64,000 bases of DNA, taken from CAWHYG01 sp963833505. GTDB taxonomy: Bacteria; Eisenbacteria; RBG-16-71-46; CAIMUX01. Positions 1 through 8,080 of the stretch are shown here, piece after piece (within the stretch, counting starts at the first letter, position 1; the number at the start of each line of letters is the position of its first letter). The notes beneath the pieces are model-generated. The model made no database searches. It was given only the letters and a program-made list of their open reading frames with translations, and was not told the DNA's origin. The position numbers and the translations under genes were made by a program. The DNA lies in NCBI GenBank assembly GCA_963833505.1, contig CAWHYG010000007.1, positions 186,001-250,000 of the forward strand. The letters run 5' to 3'.

Positions 1-1376
1 CCGACCTGCGATTCGCGGCGGTCGACGCGGACAGCCTGGTCACGATCTGGGAGGGATGGGACGCACTCAATAACCCGCCGGCCAAGTTCCAGCTCAAGGT
101 CCCGGGCGGGGCGACCGGCGCCATGGCCCTTTCCAGTGACCTTTCCGTCCTGGCGGTGGGCACCTCGAAGCGGGTCGACGATCAGGGACACTGGGTGGAC
201 GGCGGCGTCGTCCGGATCTGGGACCTGCGGGGAAACCAGCCGCAGTTGACCTACCTCCTCGGACAGAACGGCGATCACACCGGACCGATCAACTACATCG
301 CCATCTCGCGCGACCAGAAGAAGCTGGTCTCGGCGGACGCGAACGGCGTGATCTGCGTCTGGAGGCTGGCCGACGGCACCCGGCTGCTCCGCTACAACGT
401 TCTGGGCCGGAACGTCCAGCCTCTGGTTGACCTCATGGCGCCCTCCGGCCGCATGGTGTTCGCGGTCCTGCCCGACGGCACGGTGGAGCTCGACAGCGGA
501 GATGATGGAACCCACTTCCAGTCGAGCAATGTGATCGGAGATCCCAACGTCGGGGTCACCAGCATGGCGCAGACGCCGGACGGATCCTACCTGATCCTGG
601 GCCGGACCGACGGCAAGGTGCAGCTGGTCGAGGTCGGCTTCTGCCGTCCCAGCCTGGAAGAGCCGCGCTGCTTCGGCGGCTACATGGTCTGGAGGAGCCT
701 GACGCCGGACGCCTCGGACGCGTCGCTGCTGCGGGTGTACAACTACAGCGATTCCACCTGGACCTTTGATCTCGATCCCAGATATAAGGGCGTCCGGACC
801 TTCTCCGATCCCGATTCGGTCCTTCGGCGGAAGCAGCCTCCGATACCCCCGACCTCGGGCAGCACCCCGATCGCGCCCGTCGTCATCGCGGGTCCGACCA
901 ACGGCGTTCCGTATTACTACAGCATCACCCGATTCGACCTCATCTCCCTGGGAGGGAGCGTCTTCACCAAGCTGGTCAACAGCATCCAGGACGGGTTTTA
1001 CAAGGCCGATTCCCTGGCGACGGCTCCGACGGTCCTCAAGTCGCAGGCGCCGGCGAGGACGGGCTTGCCCCTGCTCAAAAACGTGCGGGTGGTGCCCAAC
1101 CCGTATGAGGCGGGGAAGGAGCCGTGGGAGCTTCCGGGCGAAACGCACGTCGAGTTCCAGAACCTGCCCAGTCGGGCCACCATCCGGATCTACACGCTGT
1201 CGGGCGAACGCGTCCGAGTGCTGGCGCACGCGCCCAGTCCCGGCCTGGACGCCGACGTGGAGCCGTGGGACCTGAAGAACGAACGGGGCAGCCACGTGAC
1301 GTCGGGCGTCTACGTCTATCAGGTGGAGACTCCGTCCGGGGAAAAGGTTCAGGGATTCTTCGTCGTGGTCCTATGA
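1..1376 (+). CDS. Secreted WD40-like protein with FlgD-like C-terminal domain (5' end outside window)
   Basis: The reading frame is open from the left edge, so the start lies upstream; the ATG at 123 is internal. The visible part holds beta-propeller-like blades ending in motifs such as VVRIWDLRG and GVICVWRLADG, spaced as in WD40 repeats. A linker follows (PTNGVPYYYSITRFDL), then a C-terminal Ig-like domain of about 90 residues containing VVPNPYEAG, IRIYTLSGERVRVL and TSGVYVYQVET. That last domain matches the FlgD/CTD-like domains found at the ends of secreted proteins in FCB-group bacteria, where they can act as secretion or sorting signals. The protein is probably exported or surface-attached; the propeller ligand is unknown. 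The next gene starts 1 bp after the stop, so the two are likely co-transcribed. Confidence 0.8.
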   Translation, partial: DLRFAAVDADSLVTIWEGWDALNNPPAKFQLKVPGGATGAMALSSDLSVLAVGTSKRVDDQGHWVDGGVVRIWDLRGNQPQLTYLLGQNGDHTGPINYIAISRDQKKLVSADANGVICVWRLADGTRLLRYNVLGRNVQPLVDLMAPSGRMVFAVLPDGTVELDSGDDGTHFQSSNVIGDPNVGVTSMAQTPDGSYLILGRTDGKVQLVEVGFCRPSLEEPRCFGGYMVWRSLTPDASDASLLRVYNYSDSTWTFDLDPRYKGVRTFSDPDSVLRRKQPPIPPTSGSTPIAPVVIAGPTNGVPYYYSITRFDLISLGGSVFTKLVNSIQDGFYKADSLATAPTVLKSQAPARTGLPLLKNVRVVPNPYEAGKEPWELPGETHVEFQNLPSRATIRIYTLSGERVRVLAHAPSPGLDADVEPWDLKNERGSHVTSGVYVYQVETPSGEKVQGFFVVVL

Positions 1377-1377
1377 G

Positions 1378-3927
1378 TTGAGATCGCCCGGAGGGACGGG
1401 TCAGCCGGCCCGGCCCGCTGACGGCGGGCGGCCTGAGGCGGAAGGGCCAGGAACGCGCCGCTGGATCCCGCCCGCTCTCCTGATCGCGCTGGCCGCCCTC
1501 CTGCGTGCGGCCTATCTCATCGCCTACGCCAGGCGGATTCCCTTCTACAACGCGCCGATCGTCGACGCGAGGATCTACGATCTCTGGGCCAGGACGATCG
1601 CGGCCGGCGACTGGGTGGGGCGCACGGAGGGGGTCTTCTACCGCGCGCCGCTCTACCCCTACCTGCTGGCGATCTTTGACGTGATCTTCGGCCGGCCCGT
1701 TCCCTCGGTGTTCCTGTTCCAGCTCCTCCTGGGATCCGCCATCGTGGCCCTCTCCGGTCTGCTGGCCGCGCGGATGGCGGGTCGAGGGGCAGCTCTCTGG
1801 GCCATGCTCCTCCTGATCCTGTATGGCCCTCTCGTGGCCGCCGATTCGAAGCTGCTGGCCACGACGCTGGGAATCTTCCTGCAGCTGCTCGCGCTCTGGC
1901 TCTCGTTGCGGGCGGCGGAACGCCCAAGCCGCAGGCGCAGCTTCGCGGCCGGAGCCGTCCTCGGATTCGGCGCCCTGGTGAGACCGCAGTGGCTCATGCT
2001 CGCGGCGGTGATCCCGGTGGCTCTCGAGTGGCCCCTGCGCCGTCCCGCCGCGCTTCCGGGCGAAAGTGCCGCGAACACCGGCCGCGCCGACTCCGGGCCG
2101 CCGGTCGCGTGGCCGGTCCTCAAACCGGCTCTCCGGCGCTGGGCGCCCTTTGCGGTCGGAGTCGCGCTGGTCATCCTGCCGGTGACGCTGCGGAATCTCA
2201 TCGTCGGTAAGGACCTCGTTCTGATCTCCTCGAACGGCGGGATGACGTTCTTCCAGGGCAACAACGAGGAGAACCACTCCGGCCTGCTCACCATCGTGAA
2301 GAAGTTCGAGCTTTTCGGCAGCGCGACGGACCAGAGGATGCTCGAGACGCAGGTGGCCGAGCGGGAGATGGGGCGCTCCCTCAAGCCGTCCGAGACCAGC
2401 GCGTTCTGGACGCGCCAGGCGACGCAGTTCATCTTCGGCCACCCCGTCGCCTGGCTCGAGCTCGAGGGGCAGAAGCTCTTCCGCGTGGTCACGTCCTATG
2501 AGTACGCCGACAACTACTCGTATTACATCGAGCGCGACCGGCTGTGGCCTCTCCGCCTGGCTTTTCTCCCCTTCGGGCTCCTCCTGGCTCTCGGCTTTCT
2601 CGGAGCGCGCTTCGGCGCGGGAGAGCCGCGCGCCCGCCGCCTGGCCTGGACCAGCGCCGCATTCGGGATTCTCGGCTGCCTGGCCTTCTATGTGAGCTCC
2701 CGCTATCGGATGGAGGCGGTGCCGGGCCTTGCGATCCTGGGAGGAGCGGGGCTGGCCCGGCTTCCCTCCTCAGGGCGCGGTCTGTTTCGTCCCGCGCCCC
2801 GTCCGGGTCCGTGGGCGTGGGTCTTGTCCGCGATGGCGATTGTCGCCGTCTCCTGCCTGCCGGCCGGCGCTCCGGCTCGCTCTCAGGAATCGATCTCCTA
2901 CCTCCAGCTCGGCAACGCCCTGGAGACGAGCCAGCATTTCCGGGAGGCGGAGCAGGCCTACCGGCGCTCGATCGAGGACCTGCCGGTGAACGTCTACGCC
3001 TGGGACACGCTCGTTCTTCTCGTGTCCCGACTCGATGGGTTCAAGGCGGCGGACTCGCTGCTGGCGACCGCGCCGTCCGAGGCGGTGGGGCAGCATCCGC
3101 TGACTCTCTACACCCGGGGCTACCTTCGCACCCGGCTGGGCCGGGACGACGAGGCGATCGCGGACCTCGAAGCGGCCGTCAAGGGGAATCCGCTGATGAA
3201 GGAGGCCCACGCCCATCTGGCCTACCTGCTGGAGAGACACCGGGACTACGACCGGGCGGCCCGGGAGCTGGAGGAGACGTTCCGGCTCGACCCGAAGGAC
3301 GCGGATGTCCTGGCCCATCTGGTCTACGTGCGCATCCAGCTTCGCCGCTATCCCGAAGCCCTGGAAGCGGCCAGGAACCTGCTCCAATTGAGGCCTGAGG
3401 ACACGGACGCGGAGATGAACCTGGCGATCGCCGGTTTCTATCTCGGTCGCTTCGACGAAGCGGAGGCCGCCCTCGACCACGTGGTTTCGAGAACGAAAGA
3501 GAAGGCGCCGGAGAACGGCGATCCCCTGGTCCACTATTATCTCGGGCTCATTCATCTCCGGAAGAATGGGCCCGTTGAGACGGGCCGCGATCCGATGGAG
3601 GAGCTGGGAACCGTGCTGCGCGCGGAGCCGCAAAACCAGCGCGCGGCCTGGTACTACAGCCTGGCCTGCGCCCGGGAGGCGCCCGAGCGGCTCGCCGCGT
3701 TCTGCGGGCCGATCTGGACGGGGGAGCATGGGCCGGTTTCGAAGGCGTTTCTGCCGGCATTGCTCGATCTCATTCGCGACCGATCCGGGACCCCCTGGGG
3801 CGAACCTCTCGATTCCGTGCAGGAGGCGGCGCTGCGCCGGCTGGCGACCTCGCCGGATGGAGCTGCGCTCGCCTCCGATCTGCGCCGATATTTTTCGGAG
3901 GAAGCGCCGGCGCCCCGGTCGCCTTGA
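1378..3927 (+). CDS. GT-C type membrane glycosyltransferase fused to C-terminal TPR repeats
   Basis: This 849-residue protein begins at a TTG one base after the previous stop; the nearby ATG at 1373 is closed at once by a stop. After a short basic N-terminus come about ten hydrophobic segments (roughly residues 25-500). A first-loop acidic motif, IVDARIYDLWA, resembles the catalytic Asp loop of ArnT/PMT-like GT-C enzymes. A motif SSNGGMTFFQGNNEEN also occurs in the two paralogues at 22.3-26.2 kb. From about residue 500 to the end there are tandem TPR motifs (for example AEQAYRRSIEDLP, ARELEETFRLDPKDADVLAHL). It is probably an inner-membrane sugar transferase using a lipid-linked donor, with a TPR platform outside the bilayer. 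Substrate unknown. Confidence 0.72.
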   Translation: MRSPGGTGQPARPADGGRPEAEGPGTRRWIPPALLIALAALLRAAYLIAYARRIPFYNAPIVDARIYDLWARTIAAGDWVGRTEGVFYRAPLYPYLLAIFDVIFGRPVPSVFLFQLLLGSAIVALSGLLAARMAGRGAALWAMLLLILYGPLVAADSKLLATTLGIFLQLLALWLSLRAAERPSRRRSFAAGAVLGFGALVRPQWLMLAAVIPVALEWPLRRPAALPGESAANTGRADSGPPVAWPVLKPALRRWAPFAVGVALVILPVTLRNLIVGKDLVLISSNGGMTFFQGNNEENHSGLLTIVKKFELFGSATDQRMLETQVAEREMGRSLKPSETSAFWTRQATQFIFGHPVAWLELEGQKLFRVVTSYEYADNYSYYIERDRLWPLRLAFLPFGLLLALGFLGARFGAGEPRARRLAWTSAAFGILGCLAFYVSSRYRMEAVPGLAILGGAGLARLPSSGRGLFRPAPRPGPWAWVLSAMAIVAVSCLPAGAPARSQESISYLQLGNALETSQHFREAEQAYRRSIEDLPVNVYAWDTLVLLVSRLDGFKAADSLLATAPSEAVGQHPLTLYTRGYLRTRLGRDDEAIADLEAAVKGNPLMKEAHAHLAYLLERHRDYDRAARELEETFRLDPKDADVLAHLVYVRIQLRRYPEALEAARNLLQLRPEDTDAEMNLAIAGFYLGRFDEAEAALDHVVSRTKEKAPENGDPLVHYYLGLIHLRKNGPVETGRDPMEELGTVLRAEPQNQRAAWYYSLACAREAPERLAAFCGPIWTGEHGPVSKAFLPALLDLIRDRSGTPWGEPLDSVQEAALRRLATSPDGAALASDLRRYFSEEAPAPRSP

Positions 3928-3951
3928 CCGTCAAGGGTGCCGGCGTATACT
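3924..3951 (+). promoter_or_regulatory. Probable sigma70 promoter of ppdK
   Basis: A TTGACC box (3924-3929) and a TATACT box (3946-3951) are separated by 16 bp. The -35 box overlaps the stop codon of the preceding gene. Transcription would start near 3958, about 53 nt upstream of the ppdK ATG. It is one of the best consensus-like promoters in this GC-rich window. Confidence 0.7.
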
Positions 3952-4010
3952 GCGGCCTTGTGTTCGCGGGGCGGGGCGGTCGTTTCGAGACATCGAATAT
4001 CGAGGTGAAG

Positions 4011-6812
4011 ATGAACACGAAGTACGTCTATGCCTTCGGCGGCGGCAAGGCCGAGGGGGCGGGATCCATGAAGGAGCTGCTCGGCGGCAAGGGCGCCGGC
4101 CTGGCGGAGATGACCAACGCGGGAGTGCCGGTTCCGCCGGGATTCACGATCACGACCGAGGCGTGCAACCTCTTCTATACCTCGGGCGGCAAGGTCCCGG
4201 CCGAAGTCGTCTCGCAACAGGAGGAGGCCCTGGCCCTGCTCGAGCGCCTCCAGGCCCGCCGGCTCGGAGACTCCCGGGATCCGCTTCTCGTCTCCGTGCG
4301 TTCCGGGGCCAAGTTCTCCATGCCGGGCATGATGGACACGATCCTGAACCTGGGATTGAACGACGTCTCCGTGAAGGGAATCGCTGCCGCGACCGGCAAC
4401 GGGCGGTTCGCCTACGACTCCTACCGCCGTTTCCTGGCCATGTTCGGAAACGTCGTCCTCGGGATCGACAAGGACCGCTTCGAAACGGAGCTGCGGGCCC
4501 TCAAGCAGAAGAAGGAGATCAAATACGACGTCGACCTGAGCGAAGCGGACATCCAGGGGTTGTGCGCCTCGTTCCAGGCGATCATCCGCAGCGAGACGGG
4601 CCACGAATTCCCGCAGGAACCCCGGACCCAGCTCGACCTCGCCCGGGACGCCGTCTTCCGGTCCTGGAACAACGATCGCGCGGTGTACTACCGGAAGCAG
4701 CACGCCATCCCTTCCAATCTGGGGACCGCGGTCAACGTCCAGGCGATGGTGTTCGGCAACAAGGGGAGCACTTCGGGAACGGGCGTCGGATTCACGCGCG
4801 ATCCCGCGACCGGCGCGCCCGAGTTCTATGGGGAGTATCTCTTGAACGCCCAGGGAGAGGACGTGGTGGCGGGCATCCGGACCCCGGATCCGATCGCCAA
4901 GCTCGAGCGCGAAATGCCCGAGGTGTATGCGCAGCTCCGGGAGATCACCGGCCGGCTCGAGCGCCACTATCGGGACGTCCAGGACTTCGAATTCACGATC
5001 GAGGACGGCCGGCTGTACATGCTGCAGACGCGAACGGGGAAACGAACCACCCAGGCCGCCGTCCGCATCGCGGTGGACATGGTGGCCGAAGGGCTGATCA
5101 CGAAGGAGGAGGCTCTTCTCCGGGTCGAGGCCGAGCAGCTCGATCAGATGCTGCATCGGAGGATCGACCCCAACGCCACGGTGGAGGTGCTGGCTCGAGG
5201 GCTGGCCGCCTCGCCGGGAGCGGCCGCGGGCCAGATCGTCTTCGATCCCGATGAGGCGGTCGAGCGGTCGGGCCGGGGCGAGAAGGTCGTGCTGGTCCGC
5301 AACGAGACCAACCCCGACGACATCCACGGCATGGATGTCTCGCAGGGCATCCTGACCGCGACCGGAGGCATGACCTCGCACGCGGCCGTGGTGGCGCGAG
5401 GCATGGGGAAGTGCTGCGTCGCCGGATGCTCCGCGCTTTCCATCGACGAGGCCGCCGGGGTGCTCCGGATCGGGGAACGCACCCTGCGGAAGCTGGACGT
5501 CATCAGTCTGAACGGCTCGACCGGCGAGGTCCTGGCGGGCCAGGTTCCCACTCTCGAACCGGAGGAATCGGGCGAATTCAGGACCTTCATGACCTGGGCC
5601 GACGAGATCCGCGGGCTCCGGGTGAGGGCCAACGCCGACATTCCCCGGGACGCCGTCCAGGCTCGGAGGTTCGGCGCGCAGGGCATCGGGCTCTGCCGCA
5701 CGGAGCACATGTTCTTTGCGGAGGAGCGCCTGCCATGGGTCCAGCAGATGATCCTGTACGCGCCCGCGGTCAAGCGGCTCCGGGCCAAGGTCGAGCGGCT
5801 GGAAAGGGAGTCCGCCGAAGCCTCCGGAGAAAGGAAAGCCCGGTCGTCGGCCGAGCTGGCGGAGGCGAAAAGGGCGCTGGCTTTCCCGGAAGGGAAGCTG
5901 CAGGAATCTCTCGATCGGATCCTCCCGTTTCAGAGGGAGGACTTCCGTGGAATCCTCAAGGCCATGGAGGGCCTTCCGGTCACGATCCGCACGCTCGATC
6001 CTCCGCTTCATGAGTTCCTGCCCAAGCGGGAAGAGCTCATGGTCGAGGTCGCCCTGCTCAAGGCGCGAGGGGATCAGCCCGACCGTCTGAAGGAGCTCGA
6101 GCGCACGCTGGCCGCGGTCGAGGAGCTGCACGAGTTCAATCCCATGCTCGGGCACCGGGGGTGCCGTCTGGGCATCACGTATCCGGAGATCACCGCCATG
6201 CAGACGCGGGCGATCCTCGAGGCGGCCTCCGCGCTCCAGCAGGAAGGGGTGCGCGTGTTCCCCGAGATCATGATCCCGCTGGTGGGGGACGTGAGCGAAT
6301 TCCGGAATCAGCGCGCGGTGGTCGATCGGGTGGCTTTGGAGGTGGCCCGGGAGACCGGCGTCGAGGTCCCCTACCTGGTCGGCACGATGATCGAGATCCC
6401 CCGCGCCGCCCTGGTCGCGAACGACATCGCGGCCGAGGCGCAGTTCTTCTCCTTCGGAACCAACGACCTCACGCAGATGACCTTCGGATATTCGCGGGAC
6501 GACGCGGGGAAGTTCCTCCGCGAGTACCTGGACCTCGGGATCCTGGAACGGGATCCTTTCGTCAGCATCGACGAGCACGGAGTCGGCCAGCTCATCGCCA
6601 TGGCGGTGGAGAAGGGCCGTGGCGTGCGGACCAACCTCAAGGTCGGAATCTGCGGAGAGCACGGCGGAGACCCGGCTTCGATCGACTTCTGCTACCGGAC
6701 GCGCCTGGACTACGTGAGCTGCTCTCCGTTCCGGGTGCCGATCGCGCGGTTGGCGGCGGCGCAGGCGACGATCCGGGCGCGCAATCTGGCAGCCGGCTCC
6801 TCGACGGCCTGA
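4011..6812 (+). CDS. ppdK: Pyruvate, phosphate dikinase
   Basis: Interconverts pyruvate + ATP + Pi and PEP + AMP + PPi in the cytoplasm. The 933-residue length fits the family (about 870-930). The N-terminal ATP-grasp part starts GGGKAEGAGSMKELLGGKGAGLAEM and includes SVRSGAKFSMPGMMDT. The swivelling phosphohistidine domain carries the catalytic His457 in GGMTSHAAVVAR. The C-terminal PEP/pyruvate TIM barrel shows GLCRTEHMFF, GTMIEIPRAALVAND, FSFGTNDLTQMTFGYSRDD and the GICGEHGGDP loop with the catalytic Cys. The ATG at 4011 was chosen because it has a GAGGTGAAG ribosome-binding site and MNTKYVYAFGGG matches the usual start; the frame extends 29 codons upstream through promoter sequence. It probably serves gluconeogenic or PPi-linked glycolytic flux. 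Confidence 0.97.
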   Translation: MNTKYVYAFGGGKAEGAGSMKELLGGKGAGLAEMTNAGVPVPPGFTITTEACNLFYTSGGKVPAEVVSQQEEALALLERLQARRLGDSRDPLLVSVRSGAKFSMPGMMDTILNLGLNDVSVKGIAAATGNGRFAYDSYRRFLAMFGNVVLGIDKDRFETELRALKQKKEIKYDVDLSEADIQGLCASFQAIIRSETGHEFPQEPRTQLDLARDAVFRSWNNDRAVYYRKQHAIPSNLGTAVNVQAMVFGNKGSTSGTGVGFTRDPATGAPEFYGEYLLNAQGEDVVAGIRTPDPIAKLEREMPEVYAQLREITGRLERHYRDVQDFEFTIEDGRLYMLQTRTGKRTTQAAVRIAVDMVAEGLITKEEALLRVEAEQLDQMLHRRIDPNATVEVLARGLAASPGAAAGQIVFDPDEAVERSGRGEKVVLVRNETNPDDIHGMDVSQGILTATGGMTSHAAVVARGMGKCCVAGCSALSIDEAAGVLRIGERTLRKLDVISLNGSTGEVLAGQVPTLEPEESGEFRTFMTWADEIRGLRVRANADIPRDAVQARRFGAQGIGLCRTEHMFFAEERLPWVQQMILYAPAVKRLRAKVERLERESAEASGERKARSSAELAEAKRALAFPEGKLQESLDRILPFQREDFRGILKAMEGLPVTIRTLDPPLHEFLPKREELMVEVALLKARGDQPDRLKELERTLAAVEELHEFNPMLGHRGCRLGITYPEITAMQTRAILEAASALQQEGVRVFPEIMIPLVGDVSEFRNQRAVVDRVALEVARETGVEVPYLVGTMIEIPRAALVANDIAAEAQFFSFGTNDLTQMTFGYSRDDAGKFLREYLDLGILERDPFVSIDEHGVGQLIAMAVEKGRGVRTNLKVGICGEHGGDPASIDFCYRTRLDYVSCSPFRVPIARLAAAQATIRARNLAAGSSTA

Positions 6813-6827
6813 TCGGAGGTTCGCCCC

Positions 6828-7985
6828 TTGTCCGTGGAGCCGTCACGCGGCCGTGGGAAGGATTCCGCGGAAGAGAAACGCCGGGAGACGCCGGCGGCCG
6901 CGGCTCCGGGACGGGTGCGGATCGGAGGCGAGGGCGCATCCGGCGCCGGCGCGGGCCGCGCGCCGGGCGCTCCCCGGGTGGGCCATGCCTTCGGTTGGAC
7001 CTTGCTGCCTCCCTTCATCTGGCGGCGCGTGCCGCCAGACGACCGCGCGGGGCCGCAGGCGATCCCGTCGATTCTGCACACCGGATACGTGTTCTCCGCC
7101 GCGTCGGTGGTTCTGGACGCGATCCTCTGGCTGGGCCTCGGGTTCACGGACGGCCTGCTTTTTCTTCTGGTCCATCTGCTCTGGATCTCCGGGTTCGTCT
7201 CGCTCCTGCTTCTGACCCCCCGGTTTCTCGAAGACCTGGAAGGCCGTCCGCTCGCCCGCATCGGATGGGCGAACCGGCTCACGGTCACCCGCGTGTTCTT
7301 CCTGCCGCTGCTCGTTGATCTGCTCCTCAACCGGCGGTGGGCGCCCGCCCTGGCCGGCTACGTGCTGCTCGGTCTGACCGACGTGGCCGACGGATTCGTG
7401 GCGAGGCATCGGCGGGAAGAGAGCAAGCTCGGATTCGTCCTCGACCCGTTCAGCGACATCCTCTTTCATCTGGGAATCCTGGGTTCGCTCACCCTGGCGG
7501 GCGTGCTGTCGCGGTCGACCGGAGTGCTCGTCCTGGGCCGCTACCTCCTTCTGCTCCTTGGATGCGGCCTGCTGTATGCTTCGAAAGGGGAGATCTGGAT
7601 CCAACCCACTCCGTTCGGCAAGGCCACCGGCTTTGGAATCTCGGCCCTGACCGCGAGCGTCCTCCTGGCGCTGGGCCTCGTCGGGCCGGACGCGCGGGTC
7701 ATCCGGCCGATCGATCGGGTTCTGGGATTGATCTTCGCGGCCGGCGTGGTCCACGTGCTCGTCATCGGATGGATCAACTTCCGGAGGCCGGCCCATGGGG
7801 GCACCGCGGTGTACCGGCGCGGTTGGGGGCTTCTCCTCGGACACTCGCTTCCGGCGAGAGGCGCCGCGGGAGCCGTGGACGCGGCCGGGACGCCGGCGGC
7901 GAGCCCGGGCCCGGTTCCGGGGAGCGAGGCCGGGGCTGCGGAAGATCCGGGTGAGCGCGAAGATCCCGGCCCGGAGACTCCGTGA
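6828..7985 (+). CDS. CDP-alcohol phosphatidyltransferase family membrane protein
   Basis: The 385-residue protein has a TTG start 15 bp after ppdK, with GGAGGT upstream. The complete CDP-OH-P signature D-x2-DG-x2-AR-x8-G-x3-D-x3-D is present (Asp185, Asp188, Gly189, Ala192, Arg193, Gly202, Asp206, Asp210), within LTDVADGFVAR and GFVLDPFSD. Around it lie six or more hydrophobic segments. The N-terminal 60 residues and C-terminal 50 residues are Ala/Gly/Pro-rich and probably disordered. The family transfers a phospho-alcohol from CDP-diacylglycerol or CDP-alcohol in the inner membrane. Which one here (glycerol-3-phosphate, inositol phosphate or another) cannot be told from the motif alone. Confidence 0.85.
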   Translation: MSVEPSRGRGKDSAEEKRRETPAAAAPGRVRIGGEGASGAGAGRAPGAPRVGHAFGWTLLPPFIWRRVPPDDRAGPQAIPSILHTGYVFSAASVVLDAILWLGLGFTDGLLFLLVHLLWISGFVSLLLLTPRFLEDLEGRPLARIGWANRLTVTRVFFLPLLVDLLLNRRWAPALAGYVLLGLTDVADGFVARHRREESKLGFVLDPFSDILFHLGILGSLTLAGVLSRSTGVLVLGRYLLLLLGCGLLYASKGEIWIQPTPFGKATGFGISALTASVLLALGLVGPDARVIRPIDRVLGLIFAAGVVHVLVIGWINFRRPAHGGTAVYRRGWGLLLGHSLPARGAAGAVDAAGTPAASPGPVPGSEAGAAEDPGEREDPGPETP

Positions 7986-8080
7986 GGGAACCGTCCCGGT
8001 CCGACCGGGTTTCTGGCTCATGGCGTGCCGGATCCGCCCATTGATTGAGTCCGTTTGCGCCCGGATGAGGGGAGCGTGAT

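Noticed and set aside
3654..6662. 1000-codon minus-strand frame opposite ppdK
   Set aside because: Exact antisense shadow of pyruvate phosphate dikinase caused by GC-biased codons.
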